In this document: one piece after another, positions 31,440-40,533 of the stretch
Layout: each line of letters begins with the position of its first letter
Numbering within the stretch: position 1 is the first letter of the stretch
Source of the DNA: Welwitschia mirabilis
Taxonomy: Eukaryota; Gnetophyta; Gnetopsida; Welwitschiales
Direction of reading: 5' to 3'
Assembly: GCA_051453625.1 (NCBI GenBank)
Contig: JBOZIK010000001.1
Location: 212,669,885 to 212,710,417 of the forward strand
Length of the DNA: 40,533 bases
Notes under the pieces: model-generated
What the model was told of the DNA's origin: nothing
The model's input: only the letters and a program-made list of their open reading frames with translations
Databases searched by the model: none
Translations under genes and position numbers: made by a program

Positions 31440-32782
31440 TTGTACATAAAAGGTAATTTGTAACTATGTTATCAAATTCTTTTTTGTCTTTAATTCTTAA
31501 GCCAAACTCTTATAGGATAATCCATCTTATTAGTCTTTATTTTAAATTCTTTTTGGCAAAAATATATCTGATGATGAAGTGATCTATATAGATAACAACT
31601 TTAGATAATAATAGAAATTGTTAAATTTCTCTAGGACAAATACTATGTCTAGAAGTATTCATAATAGTATAGTTTAATTAAATATCATTTAATGTTTTAC
31701 TGGCATAATAGATTATGACTGGTTTTTTATCTATCCTTTACCCTAGCATAGATCCAACTATATAATCACTAATATTACATAAAAGTTTGAAAGGTAACTT
31801 TTAGTTAGGTGATTGAATGATAGGGATGAAAGTAAGTTTTTCTTTGAGTTGTTAAAAAACCTATTAGTACTTGGAAGTCTAATAAAAAGAGACATCTTCT
31901 ATTAGGAGAGTACACAATGGTTAAGCGATTTTGCTAAAATTCTCAATAAGTCACTTATAATATCTTTCATGTCCTAGAAAATATCTTAAGTCTTTTTGAC
32001 TTTGTAGCATTATAAGGTATGTGATCAGAGAAACTTCCATAGGATCTAGTTAAATTTGTTTAGAGGAGATAATATGTTCTAATACTATGTCTTAATTAAC
32101 CATAAAGTGACATTTTTCCTAATTAAGAATAAGGCATTTTTTTTTAATTTATATCAATTAAGAATAACATCTATGTCATGTAGATAACGTTGAAAAGAGC
32201 CTTTGTAGATAAAGAAACTCTCTATAAATATTTCAATACTCAATTCTAATAAATAAAAAAAAATCCTAATCATGCAACGTTAAAATATGACTAGGGCATT
32301 GCATAATATAGAAGGCATTCTTTTATAAGCAAAGGTTCCATAAGTATAGAAGAAGTGGTTCTATGTTAGTATCAGGGTGATTTCAATTTGATTATACCTT
32401 GAATACCTATCTAGAAAATAGTAAAAGGGATGTCACAGAAGTTGTTATTTACTTTGATTAGAAAATTAGAGTGGGAAATGATCTTTTCTAAATATGAAAT
32501 TTAATTTTATATAGTTTATAAACATTTTTTATTTTACTTTGGGTCTAGTGGTGAGAATTTATTTATGTTCTTTGGGATTAGATAACTCTAGATTTTTTTT
32601 TTTACTATAGTTTAAATTAAACTTATCCATTTACTATCTAAGATGACATAGATTATTTTATTAGCTAAAAGTTTAATTACTTTATTTTTTACTATCTCCT
32701 TTAGGGTTGGGTTTATTCTTCTTTGGGCTATAATGGATGGATTTACATTATATTCTAAGTAAATGTGATGCATGTAGATACT
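31440..32782 (-). pseudogene. Gypsy-2 reverse transcriptase and RNase H, decayed
   Basis: Blocks on the minus strand: IYLEYNVNPSIIAQRRINP (about 32715-32775), KVIKLLANKIIYVILDSKW (about 32640-32700), FRKDHF (about 32480), YYFLDRYSRYNQIEI (about 32375-32425), YGTFAYKRMPSILCNAL (about 32290-32345), SIEIFIESFFIYKGSFQRYL (about 32170-32235), then KSKRLKIF at the connection. RNase H is seen as FNNSKKNLLSSL (about 31830-31865), LDIVFVLEKFNNF (about 31605-31645) and the end ELKTKKNLIT (about 31465-31500). The catalytic pair, Asp-Asp in live members (MDDF), reads Glu-Ser here. Stops and frameshifts are scattered through. The start of RT touches the 467-base gap. Confidence 0.85.
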
Positions 32783-33249
32783 NNNNNNNNNNNNNNNNNN
32801 NNNNNNNNNNNNNNNNNNNNNNNNNNNNNNNNNNNNNNNNNNNNNNNNNNNNNNNNNNNNNNNNNNNNNNNNNNNNNNNNNNNNNNNNNNNNNNNNNNNN
32901 NNNNNNNNNNNNNNNNNNNNNNNNNNNNNNNNNNNNNNNNNNNNNNNNNNNNNNNNNNNNNNNNNNNNNNNNNNNNNNNNNNNNNNNNNNNNNNNNNNNN
33001 NNNNNNNNNNNNNNNNNNNNNNNNNNNNNNNNNNNNNNNNNNNNNNNNNNNNNNNNNNNNNNNNNNNNNNNNNNNNNNNNNNNNNNNNNNNNNNNNNNNN
33101 NNNNNNNNNNNNNNNNNNNNNNNNNNNNNNNNNNNNNNNNNNNNNNNNNNNNNNNNNNNNNNNNNNNNNNNNNNNNNNNNNNNNNNNNNNNNNNNNNNNN
33201 NNNNNNNNNNNNNNNNNNNNNNNNNNNNNNNNNNNNNNNNNNNNNNNNN
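32783..33249. other. Assembly gap, 467 N
   Basis: Lies between the protease and RT of Gypsy-2. Flanking motifs on both sides are collinear with the family, so the gap probably hides only the protease-RT connector. Confidence 0.95.
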
Positions 33250-33349
33250 ATGTTTGAAAGAGTTCATTCTATTTCTTGCATATGATTACTTAAAAGGTTT
33301 AACAACTTGGTTTTTAAGGATAAGTCAAAAAAGAATGAATTACTACTAA

Positions 33350-34100
33350 AAAGATGGAAGTTTACACTAAAAAATCATATTTGAGGTTATTTGATAAAGG
33401 CTTAAGTTTAAGATGGTTTCAACCTAAGTGATAGGATATGATTTTTGAGAAAACTGTAAGTTACCATTTTTAGGAAAGTGAGAAAGTGAATTCTTGATTT
33501 TATTAAAGGCTTTCTATCCTATTCACATGTTCCACTCCTTTATCAATTGATAGAAATTTCATGGAATTTAAAATGTTTAATATTATCATATTACCAAAGA
33601 ATATTTGCATCAATCCATTCCTATAATTAATTAAGACCTTTAAAGTGGATAGGAAAAGTATTCCTAAAATGAAAGGCACTAATTCCTAAAATGAAAGGCA
33701 CTAATTGATTTAATGTATTTTCCATGTCCAAATCTACAAAATTCACTAGGAATAAATAGCTAAAAATCCTAAAAATGATGTCTTTTATAACTCCTAATAA
33801 CATTTATATAGAATTATTAGCTAGTTAGAGTTTGAGTTTTGTATTTTTAAGTTCTTCTAAGCCTAACTCCTTTTAGGCTTTAGAGGGAAGCAAGTTTACA
33901 ATGGCTTCTAGATCTAATAAGGCTTGGTTAAGTCCCTTATTTCCTATCGTGGTTGTGATCATAGGACATTCATGGTCTTTATACTAAGGTGAAAATTGAT
34001 TCTGAGGGATTGCACTCATTGTTATACTAAAAAGGATTTTCTCTTTACATCCATGTGTCTTTTCATAGTGCATATATCTTTGAGGAATTTTGCATAGGAA
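33350..34100 (-). pseudogene. Gypsy-2 aspartic protease, decayed
   Basis: Minus strand: PMITTTIGNKGLNQALLDLE (about 33905-33962) continues as AIVNLLPSKA; the catalytic Asp is kept but the following Gly is Glu and the Ser is Ile. Then KELGLEELKNTKLKL, a stop, LANNSI and MLLGVIKDIIF; MENTLNQLVPFILGI (about 33685-33730) gives the hydrophobic strand. Here a 22-bp tandem duplication (33660-33703) shifts the frame. PLSNNLKYDFLV (about 33370-33410) marks the connector before RT. These match the protease of plant Athila/Tat elements block by block. Confidence 0.82.
33660..33703. repeat. 22-bp tandem duplication in the protease
   Basis: ATTCCTAAAATGAAAGGCAC plus TA is present twice without a difference (33660-33681 and 33682-33703). 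It falls at the LGRPFL-equivalent strand of the protease and breaks the frame. Identity of the copies shows it is much younger than the rest of the element, or is a read error. Confidence 0.9.
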
Positions 34101-35720
34101 GGTGGTCACTTAATGGATTTTAAAAAAGGGATGTTTATCCTAACTTTTTTGAAACCCTTTAAAGCCTTTAACTATTTTTTAATGATATTGTTTTTTCTAA
34201 GCTATTGGGAAAAATATAGGAGTTCTTTATTTATGGGAAAGGATTCTTCTATTATTCTATGTTTTTCCTTATTTTCTACGGGGGTTGGTTTTTCTTTTAT
34301 TTTAATTTACTTTAGTGGATTTTATAATTCCTTTCTACTCTATGTGTGTTGGTTCTATCCCTTCTATGAACCTAATTCTCTTTAGATTTGATTAAGAGCT
34401 CATGGAAAGTTCACATAATTCCCTTTGATTTAGGGTAGAGAGAACTAGGATTTGAGTTTACTAAAGTTGTTAAAGAATATGTTCAAGGTTATTTTATAAT
34501 GGGGATTACTATTTTAATATGTGTTTGTGGTTGTAATTAAGTTAAATTTGTATTTCCATGAACTTTCTTACTAATTCCTTAAAGGGAATAAATGAAGATG
34601 GTTTTTAGTAATTAAATGAAAAAGGGTGAAAAAATGATAAGGGTAATTGATTTCTTAGTTGGCTAATTTAATTATATTAATTACCCTATTTTAAAGAAAC
34701 ATTAGGGTGATTTCTCCACTAAGGGTTGTATGTGTTGGAATAAGGATCATATTCTGATTTTGCCACCAATGCCCTATCATATTTACTTGCTTATTAATAG
34801 AGTTTTGAAATAAGGGAATGAAGGGAAACCTTACTATTTTATAGATATCTATATGATAAATAAGGAACTCTAGTTTACTAATCAAAGATGAAGGTGAGGA
34901 TGAGGTGNNNNNNNNNNTTAGTAATTTTAGTTTTCTTACTAATTGGTTTATCCTATTACTAATATTGATATTTTTAAGTACCTTAAATATGCTTATGGAC
35001 CTAATAGGGTAATGAGATCTAGATGGTTTCATAATATTCTCCAAATTTTTAAAACTCTTAATTATAATTTATAAATATTTTTAAACTTTGTATAAAGACA
35101 TGTCAAGGAAATTCCCTTTACCCATCATTTCTACCAATTGCTTATTGTTTGTGGACAACCCATTATAGAAAAAGCTTATCTTCCTTCTTGGCTTAAATCC
35201 ATGTTGGAGGAATTTTTGTAATAAATCTTGAATTATTATTGGGTTTGGAAAAATACCTCTAATCTTTTTGTTCGTATTTCATTATTTATTTTATTAAGGT
35301 ATTTGTTTTGTGATTAGGGAAAAACCTTTGAGATAAAGGCCTTATTTGGTTTAGGCCATAATCTAATAAATAAGGGCTTGAGGCTATAGAGCCAAGATTT
35401 TGCTTTTTCCTTTAAGGAAAATGAAATTAAAATAATCCTAATGGCATCATATATATTTGAGTATTAAGGGATAATTAATAAAACACATTTAAATTATTTA
35501 AGATGAAGGTTTAATTTATAAAATTCAAAACAATAGAAATGAGGTAAAACTCAGATAGTAAAAGGCTTAAATTCTAACTTTTAATTAATAAGTAGTTGCA
35601 TTATAAAATATGATAATTCTAAGCATGAGAGTTAAAGGTAGTAATGGAGGTTTTACTTAGGTTGAGTATTATTTACATTGGCTTGTGCTTTGGCCACCTC
35701 TTGGGTAAAGTAGTAAGTAG
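34101..35720 (-). pseudogene. Gypsy-2 gag, decayed
   Basis: From right to left: NYLLIN and then NLHLK-stop-FKCVLLI (about 35500-35580); DAIRIILISFSLKEKAKSWL (about 35385-35445), the DAIRLRLFPFSLKDKAxxWL block of plant Ty3-gypsy gag; a degraded segment with NNEIRTKRLEV; LLQKFLQHGFKPRRKISFFY (about 35165-35225), corresponding to the CPHHG...TFYNGL block; and a 117-codon open stretch 35044-34691 including a Ser/Pro-rich hinge and QNSINKQVNMIGHWWQN (about 34740-34800). A ten-base gap lies in that stretch. The C-terminal region (34101-34690) contains the sequence CKIPQRYMHYEKTHGCKEKI (about 34035-34095) that leads into protease. A plus-strand ORF at 34113-34385 is a shadow. Confidence 0.8.
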
Positions 35721-36668
35721 TTAATCAATTGATCATTTTTTGTTTAGACAAAAGTCTACTAAAGAAAATTTAGAAATTTAATGGAAAATTTGGATTTTAT
35801 TAGTATTATTATAATGAGGATATTTATTAATTATTATTTATGCCATTTTGGAAAAAAGGAGGCTTGTTACCTTTGGAAGTCATCATGGATTTTGATTTAC
35901 CATTTACTTCTTACATTAATAAAGGGATTCATTCTATTCGTGGAATTTCATTAACTTACCTATCTTGTCATAAATTCAAGGCATGAAAAAATAGGTCAAG
36001 CAAATTTCAAGATAGTTATAGAAGGTTTTTAATAGAGCTTGTAAGTCAAAGAGGTTTCTATGTTTTATTAAAGGGTTCTAATAAAAGATTAAAATCATTT
36101 GCACATGAAATCTAATAGTACTAGTTAGGTCAAGTGGTAGCACCAATTAGGCCAAGTGATTATGCCAATTAGAATGCAAGTTAAATTTGTAAAAAGAATA
36201 CAAAGTTCTATAGATTCCTCATAAAATGTTTAGTATATTGAAATAACTAAGTGTAAAATAAACTAAACTTAATGAAATCATAAAGCTCTTTATAGGATTT
36301 TTAATGTTTAAAGAAAAAAATTTTCAAAATAGAAAATTAAAACAAACTTATAAAAATGTAGCAAGTAAAAAATTATATAAAAAAAGTTTAATTTCTAGTT
36401 TTTCTCATTAAGAAAATTAGAAAAACACATATTAAACCTACACATAAGATAGGTCAAAGTAAAAACAAAAGAAAACTTAAAATTGAACTAGTTTAAGTAT
36501 TACTAGCATAATTGGTATCAACCATTGGAAAACACACAAAAGAAAAGAGAAAGAGAATCAATTTAAGTATCATTAGAGTGAAGTAGTACCAACCACTAGA
36601 AAAATAAAACCTAATTATAAATCTTACAAAAAAAATTGATGCTCTTTCAAGTAGCTACTATGCCATTA
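35721..36668. other. Gypsy-2 leader between primer site and gag
   Basis: No gene seen. It contains a 22-bp imperfect tandem pair (36126-36147 and 36148-36169, TAGGTCAAGTGG... and TAGGCCAAGTGA...) and an imperfect repeat of about 95 bases with the form TTTAAGTAT-ATTAG...ACCAACCA-T-G (near 36490 and 36563). A long leader is normal for this lineage. Confidence 0.55.
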
Positions 36669-36687
36669 TCCATAGTAATAACACCAA
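36669..36687 (-). promoter_or_regulatory. Gypsy-2 primer binding site (Athila type), degenerate
   Basis: Minus strand reads TTGGTGTTATTACTATGGA two bases after the LTR end. Against the family motif TTGGCGCCGTTGCCGGGGA there are eight differences, of which seven are C-to-T or G-to-A and one is a transversion. Confidence 0.75.
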
Positions 36688-36689
36688 AA

Positions 36690-37943
36690 TATATTAATTT
36701 CATATAAGAACTGGATTTAATTGGGTTTAAACTTTGTATCATTCTTTTTACTAACATAACTATGGTAGGTTTTTATAAGTTTGTACTAACTTTTGCTTAA
36801 TGAAATTTATAAATTAAAGAAATAAAAAGATGAAAGAATTGAGAATAATTGTTGTCAAACTTTGACTTTGGAAAGGAGGAAGTAGCAAGATCTAGGTTTT
36901 TGCTAATTCATTCACTAGTAAGAAGTCACGCTTTTCTTATAATACACTTCAAATATCAAGTCTTTCAGCTTGGGTTATGATGACATAATCTCATTTATGA
37001 TATGACTAAGGATGAATTTAATTATCACATGTCCTTTAAATGCTTAAAATAATAATAAACAGTAAGTGTCCTAGGTATGTAAGATCTATAAAACTAAAAG
37101 ACTTACATCAAGCATTTAAATAATTCACTCAAATGAAATTAAGCATGATAGTTAAGTTATTATCTAAGTATTTCAAATATAAAAGTGACTTGCAAATTAA
37201 AATCAAAAGCAAAGTAACTTTATATGTTATGGAAAAATATTTTTAAATCACATGCAGAAGGATGCTAGAGGAACTCATTAAGCGATCCTTAAAGAGAAGC
37301 TCACTCATGAAATAGTTACTTTAAGGGCTATTATAGCTCATACTCTAAAGGTTTAAACTTCTTCAAAAAATAAAAGATATTACAATGAAGGACTCAAGGC
37401 ACTTTTATGTGTAAGAATGAGTGTAAGGAAGCGTTACAAGCCTTTAGTTTAAAGCATTAGGTAAGTTGTTATAAAATGATGTTATTAGGTATGAAATTTG
37501 TTATTTTTTTAGTATTTAGAGATTCTTATGACATAGCCAACACTAAACTCCTAGATGCTACCACTCTTTCTAACCACTATTACTAAGTAAAATCTGATTA
37601 ATCCTATAACTTTATTTGATTTAATTTTTTATGAAAAGTTAGAAACATGAGAATGGAGGTGTTCTGTGCATAAATATAGGTAGTACCAAATGATCTAAGA
37701 AGTGGTATTAGTGTTTTAGCTTATATTATTATCAACTTCTAAGTATATACTTCAAGTGTTGATAATTATCCTAAAAATGTCATAGGAAAATGATAAGTTC
37801 ATAGTTATTATGAAAAATAAATATAAGACATGGTTTTATGATAAGAATGATTATATTAATATTTTTTATTAAGATAAATTAGTTAATTAACTTGATCATA
37901 ATATCAATTTTTACATATTAACAAGAACATAATCTACTTAGAT
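36690..37943 (-). mobile_element. Gypsy-2 5' LTR
   Basis: Partner of 27404-28743 (see there). The inner end touches the primer site; the LTR end reads TA in place of the usual CA. The outer end near 37943 is damaged and approximate, so no target duplication could be read. Confidence 0.8.
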
Positions 37944-39032
37944 AAAATTTCAAAAAGGCATTGTTTGTCAATTTTCTCTTGCAACTTGGGTTACTCATTA
38001 TTAAGCTTTTCATTTGCTACCTTAAGACTTAAATTCTATAAGATTTTTTCTAAAATGATGTATTTGGATAATATCCTAAAATGGATCTTGTACTAAGTGG
38101 ATAAAGAATGCTTTTTTCAAATCATGTTGTAGAAAGTATCTTTGATTATATTTATGTGGGAATCATCCTCATTACTTTTCTTATTGTGATTTCTTTATCA
38201 ATATATTTAGAGTGAAATTAAGAATAGTAAAGGTATTTTATCTTATTTTGATTTATTAAAAGTTAAGATAATATAATAAGGAAATAACACAAAAATCATA
38301 CTTGGGATCTTTATATTTGTATTCTTAATGTAAATAATTTTTTTAGTTACATATTTAGTCTAACTTTTCAAGTGATTTTATTTATTACATAATATGTAGA
38401 TAAAAATTCTAGTATTTTTAAATGAAATTGTATGAAATAATTCACAATAGAAGTCATATTAAAATAAATTTTAATTATAAAATATTTCTACTATAGCATT
38501 TTATCATGAAGTATTTAATTTTTAAATTTACTTTGAATTTTAGGCATAACAAAATAAAACCTATCATATTGAATAACATTCAAAAGTTAAATCCAAAATT
38601 AAATTTTAATTTTATGAGAAAAATTCCATAATAGTTTGGCACTAGAAGAAGAAATTTAGGTAGAACATCTTACAATGAAATAAAAAATTAGTTTAATGTT
38701 ACCAAAAAAAAAAATCCATAACAGTTTCAGCACTAGAATGAGAATGGATTTATCTATCCTTACACAATTAAATCCTTTATGCCCATATGTATCATAGATC
38801 ATCATATCTTTTAGAGAAATAATACTAACAATTGATTCAACAATATCTATCTAAACTTTCATTAGATTAACTTGATTTAGTTCTTGAATACAAATGATTT
38901 GGAAATCCTTTTTAGACAACCAAGGTATAAGAATGAAATGGATGATTAGTTATCAAACAAATTGGATTATATCTAAACACAATGATGAGCAATAAAAACA
39001 AAGACAACATACATGAAGATCAAGGTAGAAAT
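37944..39032. other. Unassigned AT-rich DNA
   Basis: No ORF or family motif found on either strand. Sequence flanks the Gypsy-2 5' LTR on one side and the CACTA-like end on the other. Confidence 0.4.
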
Positions 39033-39330
39033 CACTCTAAGAAATATAGGCTTTTAAGGCCTTTGTAAAACACCTTAAAGGATTTTAAGGTGTTTCTTCA
39101 TAAAAAACCTTAAAAGGCATCGCTTTAAAATCCTATAGGTGTTTCTAAGGAATTTGAAGGACAATTTCAATGCCTTAAAACATCTTTTAAGGTGTTTCTA
39201 AAAGAAATGTCATAAGATCCTTTTGAGGCATCTTTTCCGATAAACCCCTTACAACATCTTTTAGTACAGAAATGTCTTAAAATCCTTTAGAGGTGTTTTA
39301 ACAAAGAAATGCCTCTAAAGCTATAACTTC
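39033..39330 (+). mobile_element. CACTA-like transposon end with subterminal repeats
   Basis: Starts CACTCTAAGAAATATAGG, close to the CACTACAAGAAA terminus of plant CACTA (En/Spm) elements. The next 280 bases hold repeated motifs in both orientations: AAGGTGTTTC (39088, 39195 and variants at 39143 and 39293), ATGCCTTAAAA, CATCTTTTA, AGAAATGTC and AATCCTTT. Arrays of short direct and inverted subterminal repeats are the hallmark of CACTA ends, where the transposase binds. No transposase gene is visible in the window, and the other end was not found, so this may be a left end running out of the window or a relic. Confidence 0.55.
39068..39095. repeat. Perfect 12-bp inverted repeat (hairpin) in the subterminal region
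   Basis: Arms AAACACCTTAAA (39068-39079) and TTTAAGGTGTTT (39084-39095) with a four-base loop GGAT. The arm sequence is the same motif that is repeated across the subterminal region. Confidence 0.9.
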
Positions 39331-39333
39331 CCT

Positions 39334-39361
39334 CCCCCCCCCCCCCAAAAAAAAAAAAAAA
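39334..39361. repeat. C13 followed by A15 homopolymer run
   Basis: Thirteen C (39334-39346) followed directly by fifteen A (39347-39361), preceded by TTCCCT. The only long C-run in a G+C-poor window. Could be real low-complexity sequence or a consensus error. Confidence 0.85.
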
Positions 39362-40533
39362 TCACACAGAGCTATCAAAACTAATAAAATGAGATAAAAT
39401 CCACTAAAATATCAGTTTTTTATGGAAACTCTAGTAGCTTTATCCATAATAAAACATGTTATATAAGGTGAATGTCAAAACATAAAGCCACTTTTTGAAA
39501 ATGACATGGTGAAGGAAGACTTACCTTTACTTTTCAACATAAATCTGCTTAAATGTTATAATGATGATCTTCTTGTAAAAACAAATCATAAGTAGATGAT
39601 ATATGAGTGAATGAATGATACTCATTTATTCTTCTTGTGTATTTATTAAAATCCTTTTCCCTCCTTCTTGTCCACATACTCCTAGAAAATCAAAAAACAC
39701 AAGATTTCATTTGCAAAAGATTTAACTTCATCTTAGAACCCTTAGAAATAAAATTTTCTTTTTGCAAGAATTGAATTAAAGATATATAGTGATATCCTAG
39801 GCTTCCATTTCTATCAAATAGTGCAAAGAAAAATCATACATGGCAATGAATGATAGTTTTCCTTCTATTAAATCAAATAGACTAAATAGTTTACTATTAA
39901 AATTTTCCTCCCTGTTCTCTAGATAAACATATGTATAGGTGTTGAGAATGGCAAAATATCTTTCTTAAATTATTGGATTATAGTAGAGAACTTGAGACGT
40001 GAAGCCATTAAAGGATCTAACTAATGTTTGAATCATGAATTAGAGAGTTAATCATGAAGAAAATATGTTTCACAGAGATTAGACAAGTGGTGATAAGGTC
40101 CATCTTTTTCAATACATGACTTTTTATAATAATAATATTCCAATTATTCTTTTGAAACATATAGTTGCATCAAACAAAGAAATAATGATAAATATAGACT
40201 GATGTTAGACCAATTATTTTTATTGACAACACAACAATTTGATGTCAGATACTTATAAGAGATACTAAGGTTACACTAAAAATTGAACTAGATCCTCCTT
40301 CTGGTGATTATAGAAGATAAATAAAACTTAGAAATTTGAATGTCAATCAATTTAGGCAATGAGGTAATAGATGCTAGACGTAAGTATTTACTACTTCTAA
40401 ATAATATCTTGCCATCATATTGCAAGTGATAAAATAGGATGATTGGAAGCAAGAAAATGTGAAATTAAAAAAGTAATGGATCAAATGAATTATGCTTATT
40501 GGTATTTTTATTTTATACTTTCAAGTTTTCATC
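39362..40533. other. Unassigned AT-rich DNA to window end
   Basis: No coding or repeat signal recognised. If the CACTA-like end is a left end, this is where the body of that element would start, but no transposase motif is seen. Confidence 0.4.

Larger units (their letters stand above)
27404..37943 (-). mobile_element. Gypsy-2: full-length decayed Athila/Tat-type Ty3-gypsy element
   Basis: About 10.5 kb on the minus strand: 5' LTR (36690-37943), primer site (36669-36687), gag, protease, RT-RNase H, integrase, a 1.6-kb gene-less segment, and 3' LTR (27404-28743). The order and motif set fit the plant Athila/Tat lineage. All genes are broken. Three gaps lie inside (29264-29363, 32783-33249, 34908-34917). 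Confidence 0.82.

Noticed and set aside
32737-33349. Three frames of 170-194 codons on both strands
   Set aside because: Open only because of the 467-base gap.
34113-34385. 90-codon plus-strand ORF, hydrophobic
   Set aside because: Antisense shadow of the Gypsy-2 gag-protease region, which is readable on the minus strand.
36126-36169. TTGG-containing 22-bp pair as a possible primer site
   Set aside because: The site at 36669-36687 fits the Athila motif far better and lies directly at the LTR end.
1-40533. CRISPR arrays, bacterial operons, ribosome binding sites, tRNA or rRNA genes
   Set aside because: Nothing of the kind was seen; the window is plant-type nuclear repeat DNA.

Overview
This is AT-rich, CpG-poor nuclear DNA from a seed plant, in a draft assembly with nine N-gaps (590-1471, 2517-2616, 6237-6350, 6614-6871, 10118-10217, 12654-12722, 29264-29363, 32783-33249, 34908-34917). 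The evidence for a plant is the set of decayed retroelements: a Copia gag with its Met-tRNA-type primer site, Athila/Tat-type Ty3-gypsy polyproteins with the plant TTGGCG-type primer site, a plant-type LINE, and a gene resembling the plant Transposase_32 family. No intact host gene, tRNA or rRNA was found. The species cannot be told from the sequence.

Layout. 359-7399 (minus): a Copia-like element with a 5' LTR (5698-7399), primer site, gag and protease, but no integrase or reverse transcriptase. Its protease region runs instead into an unrelated ORF resembling Transposase_32, and this junction unit is present twice in direct repeat. 7400-about 12630 (minus): a Ty3-gypsy element (Gypsy-1) with 5' LTR, primer site, gag, protease and reverse transcriptase. 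It is cut within the RNase H region by the Copia LTR. 12723-16260: mostly unassigned AT-rich DNA, with a cluster of AGACATC motifs and a four-unit, 81-bp repeat encoding C-x2-C units. 16260-20110 (minus): a decayed LINE with zinc knuckle, endonuclease and reverse transcriptase. 20930-23910 (minus): two Ty3-gypsy integrase 3' ends of another type, one of them split by a solo LTR. 24030-24540: a complex tandem repeat. 27404-37943 (minus): a full-length but dead Ty3-gypsy element (Gypsy-2), about 10.5 kb, with both LTRs and gag, protease, RT-RNase H and integrase in the expected order. 39033-39330: what looks like the end of a CACTA-type DNA transposon with subterminal repeats and a perfect hairpin.

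Every retroelement whose strand can be read lies on the minus strand, and none can be functional. Catalytic residues of protease, reverse transcriptase and integrase are replaced in several elements, and stops are frequent. Many changes are C-to-T or G-to-A, including CAG-to-TAG at conserved Gln positions and primer sites that differ from the family motif almost only by transitions. This is the pattern expected from long-term cytosine methylation. The region is therefore best read as old nested heterochromatin. The least ordinary items are the duplicated Copia/Transposase_32-like chimera, the 81-bp C-x2-C repeat, and the CACTA-like end.
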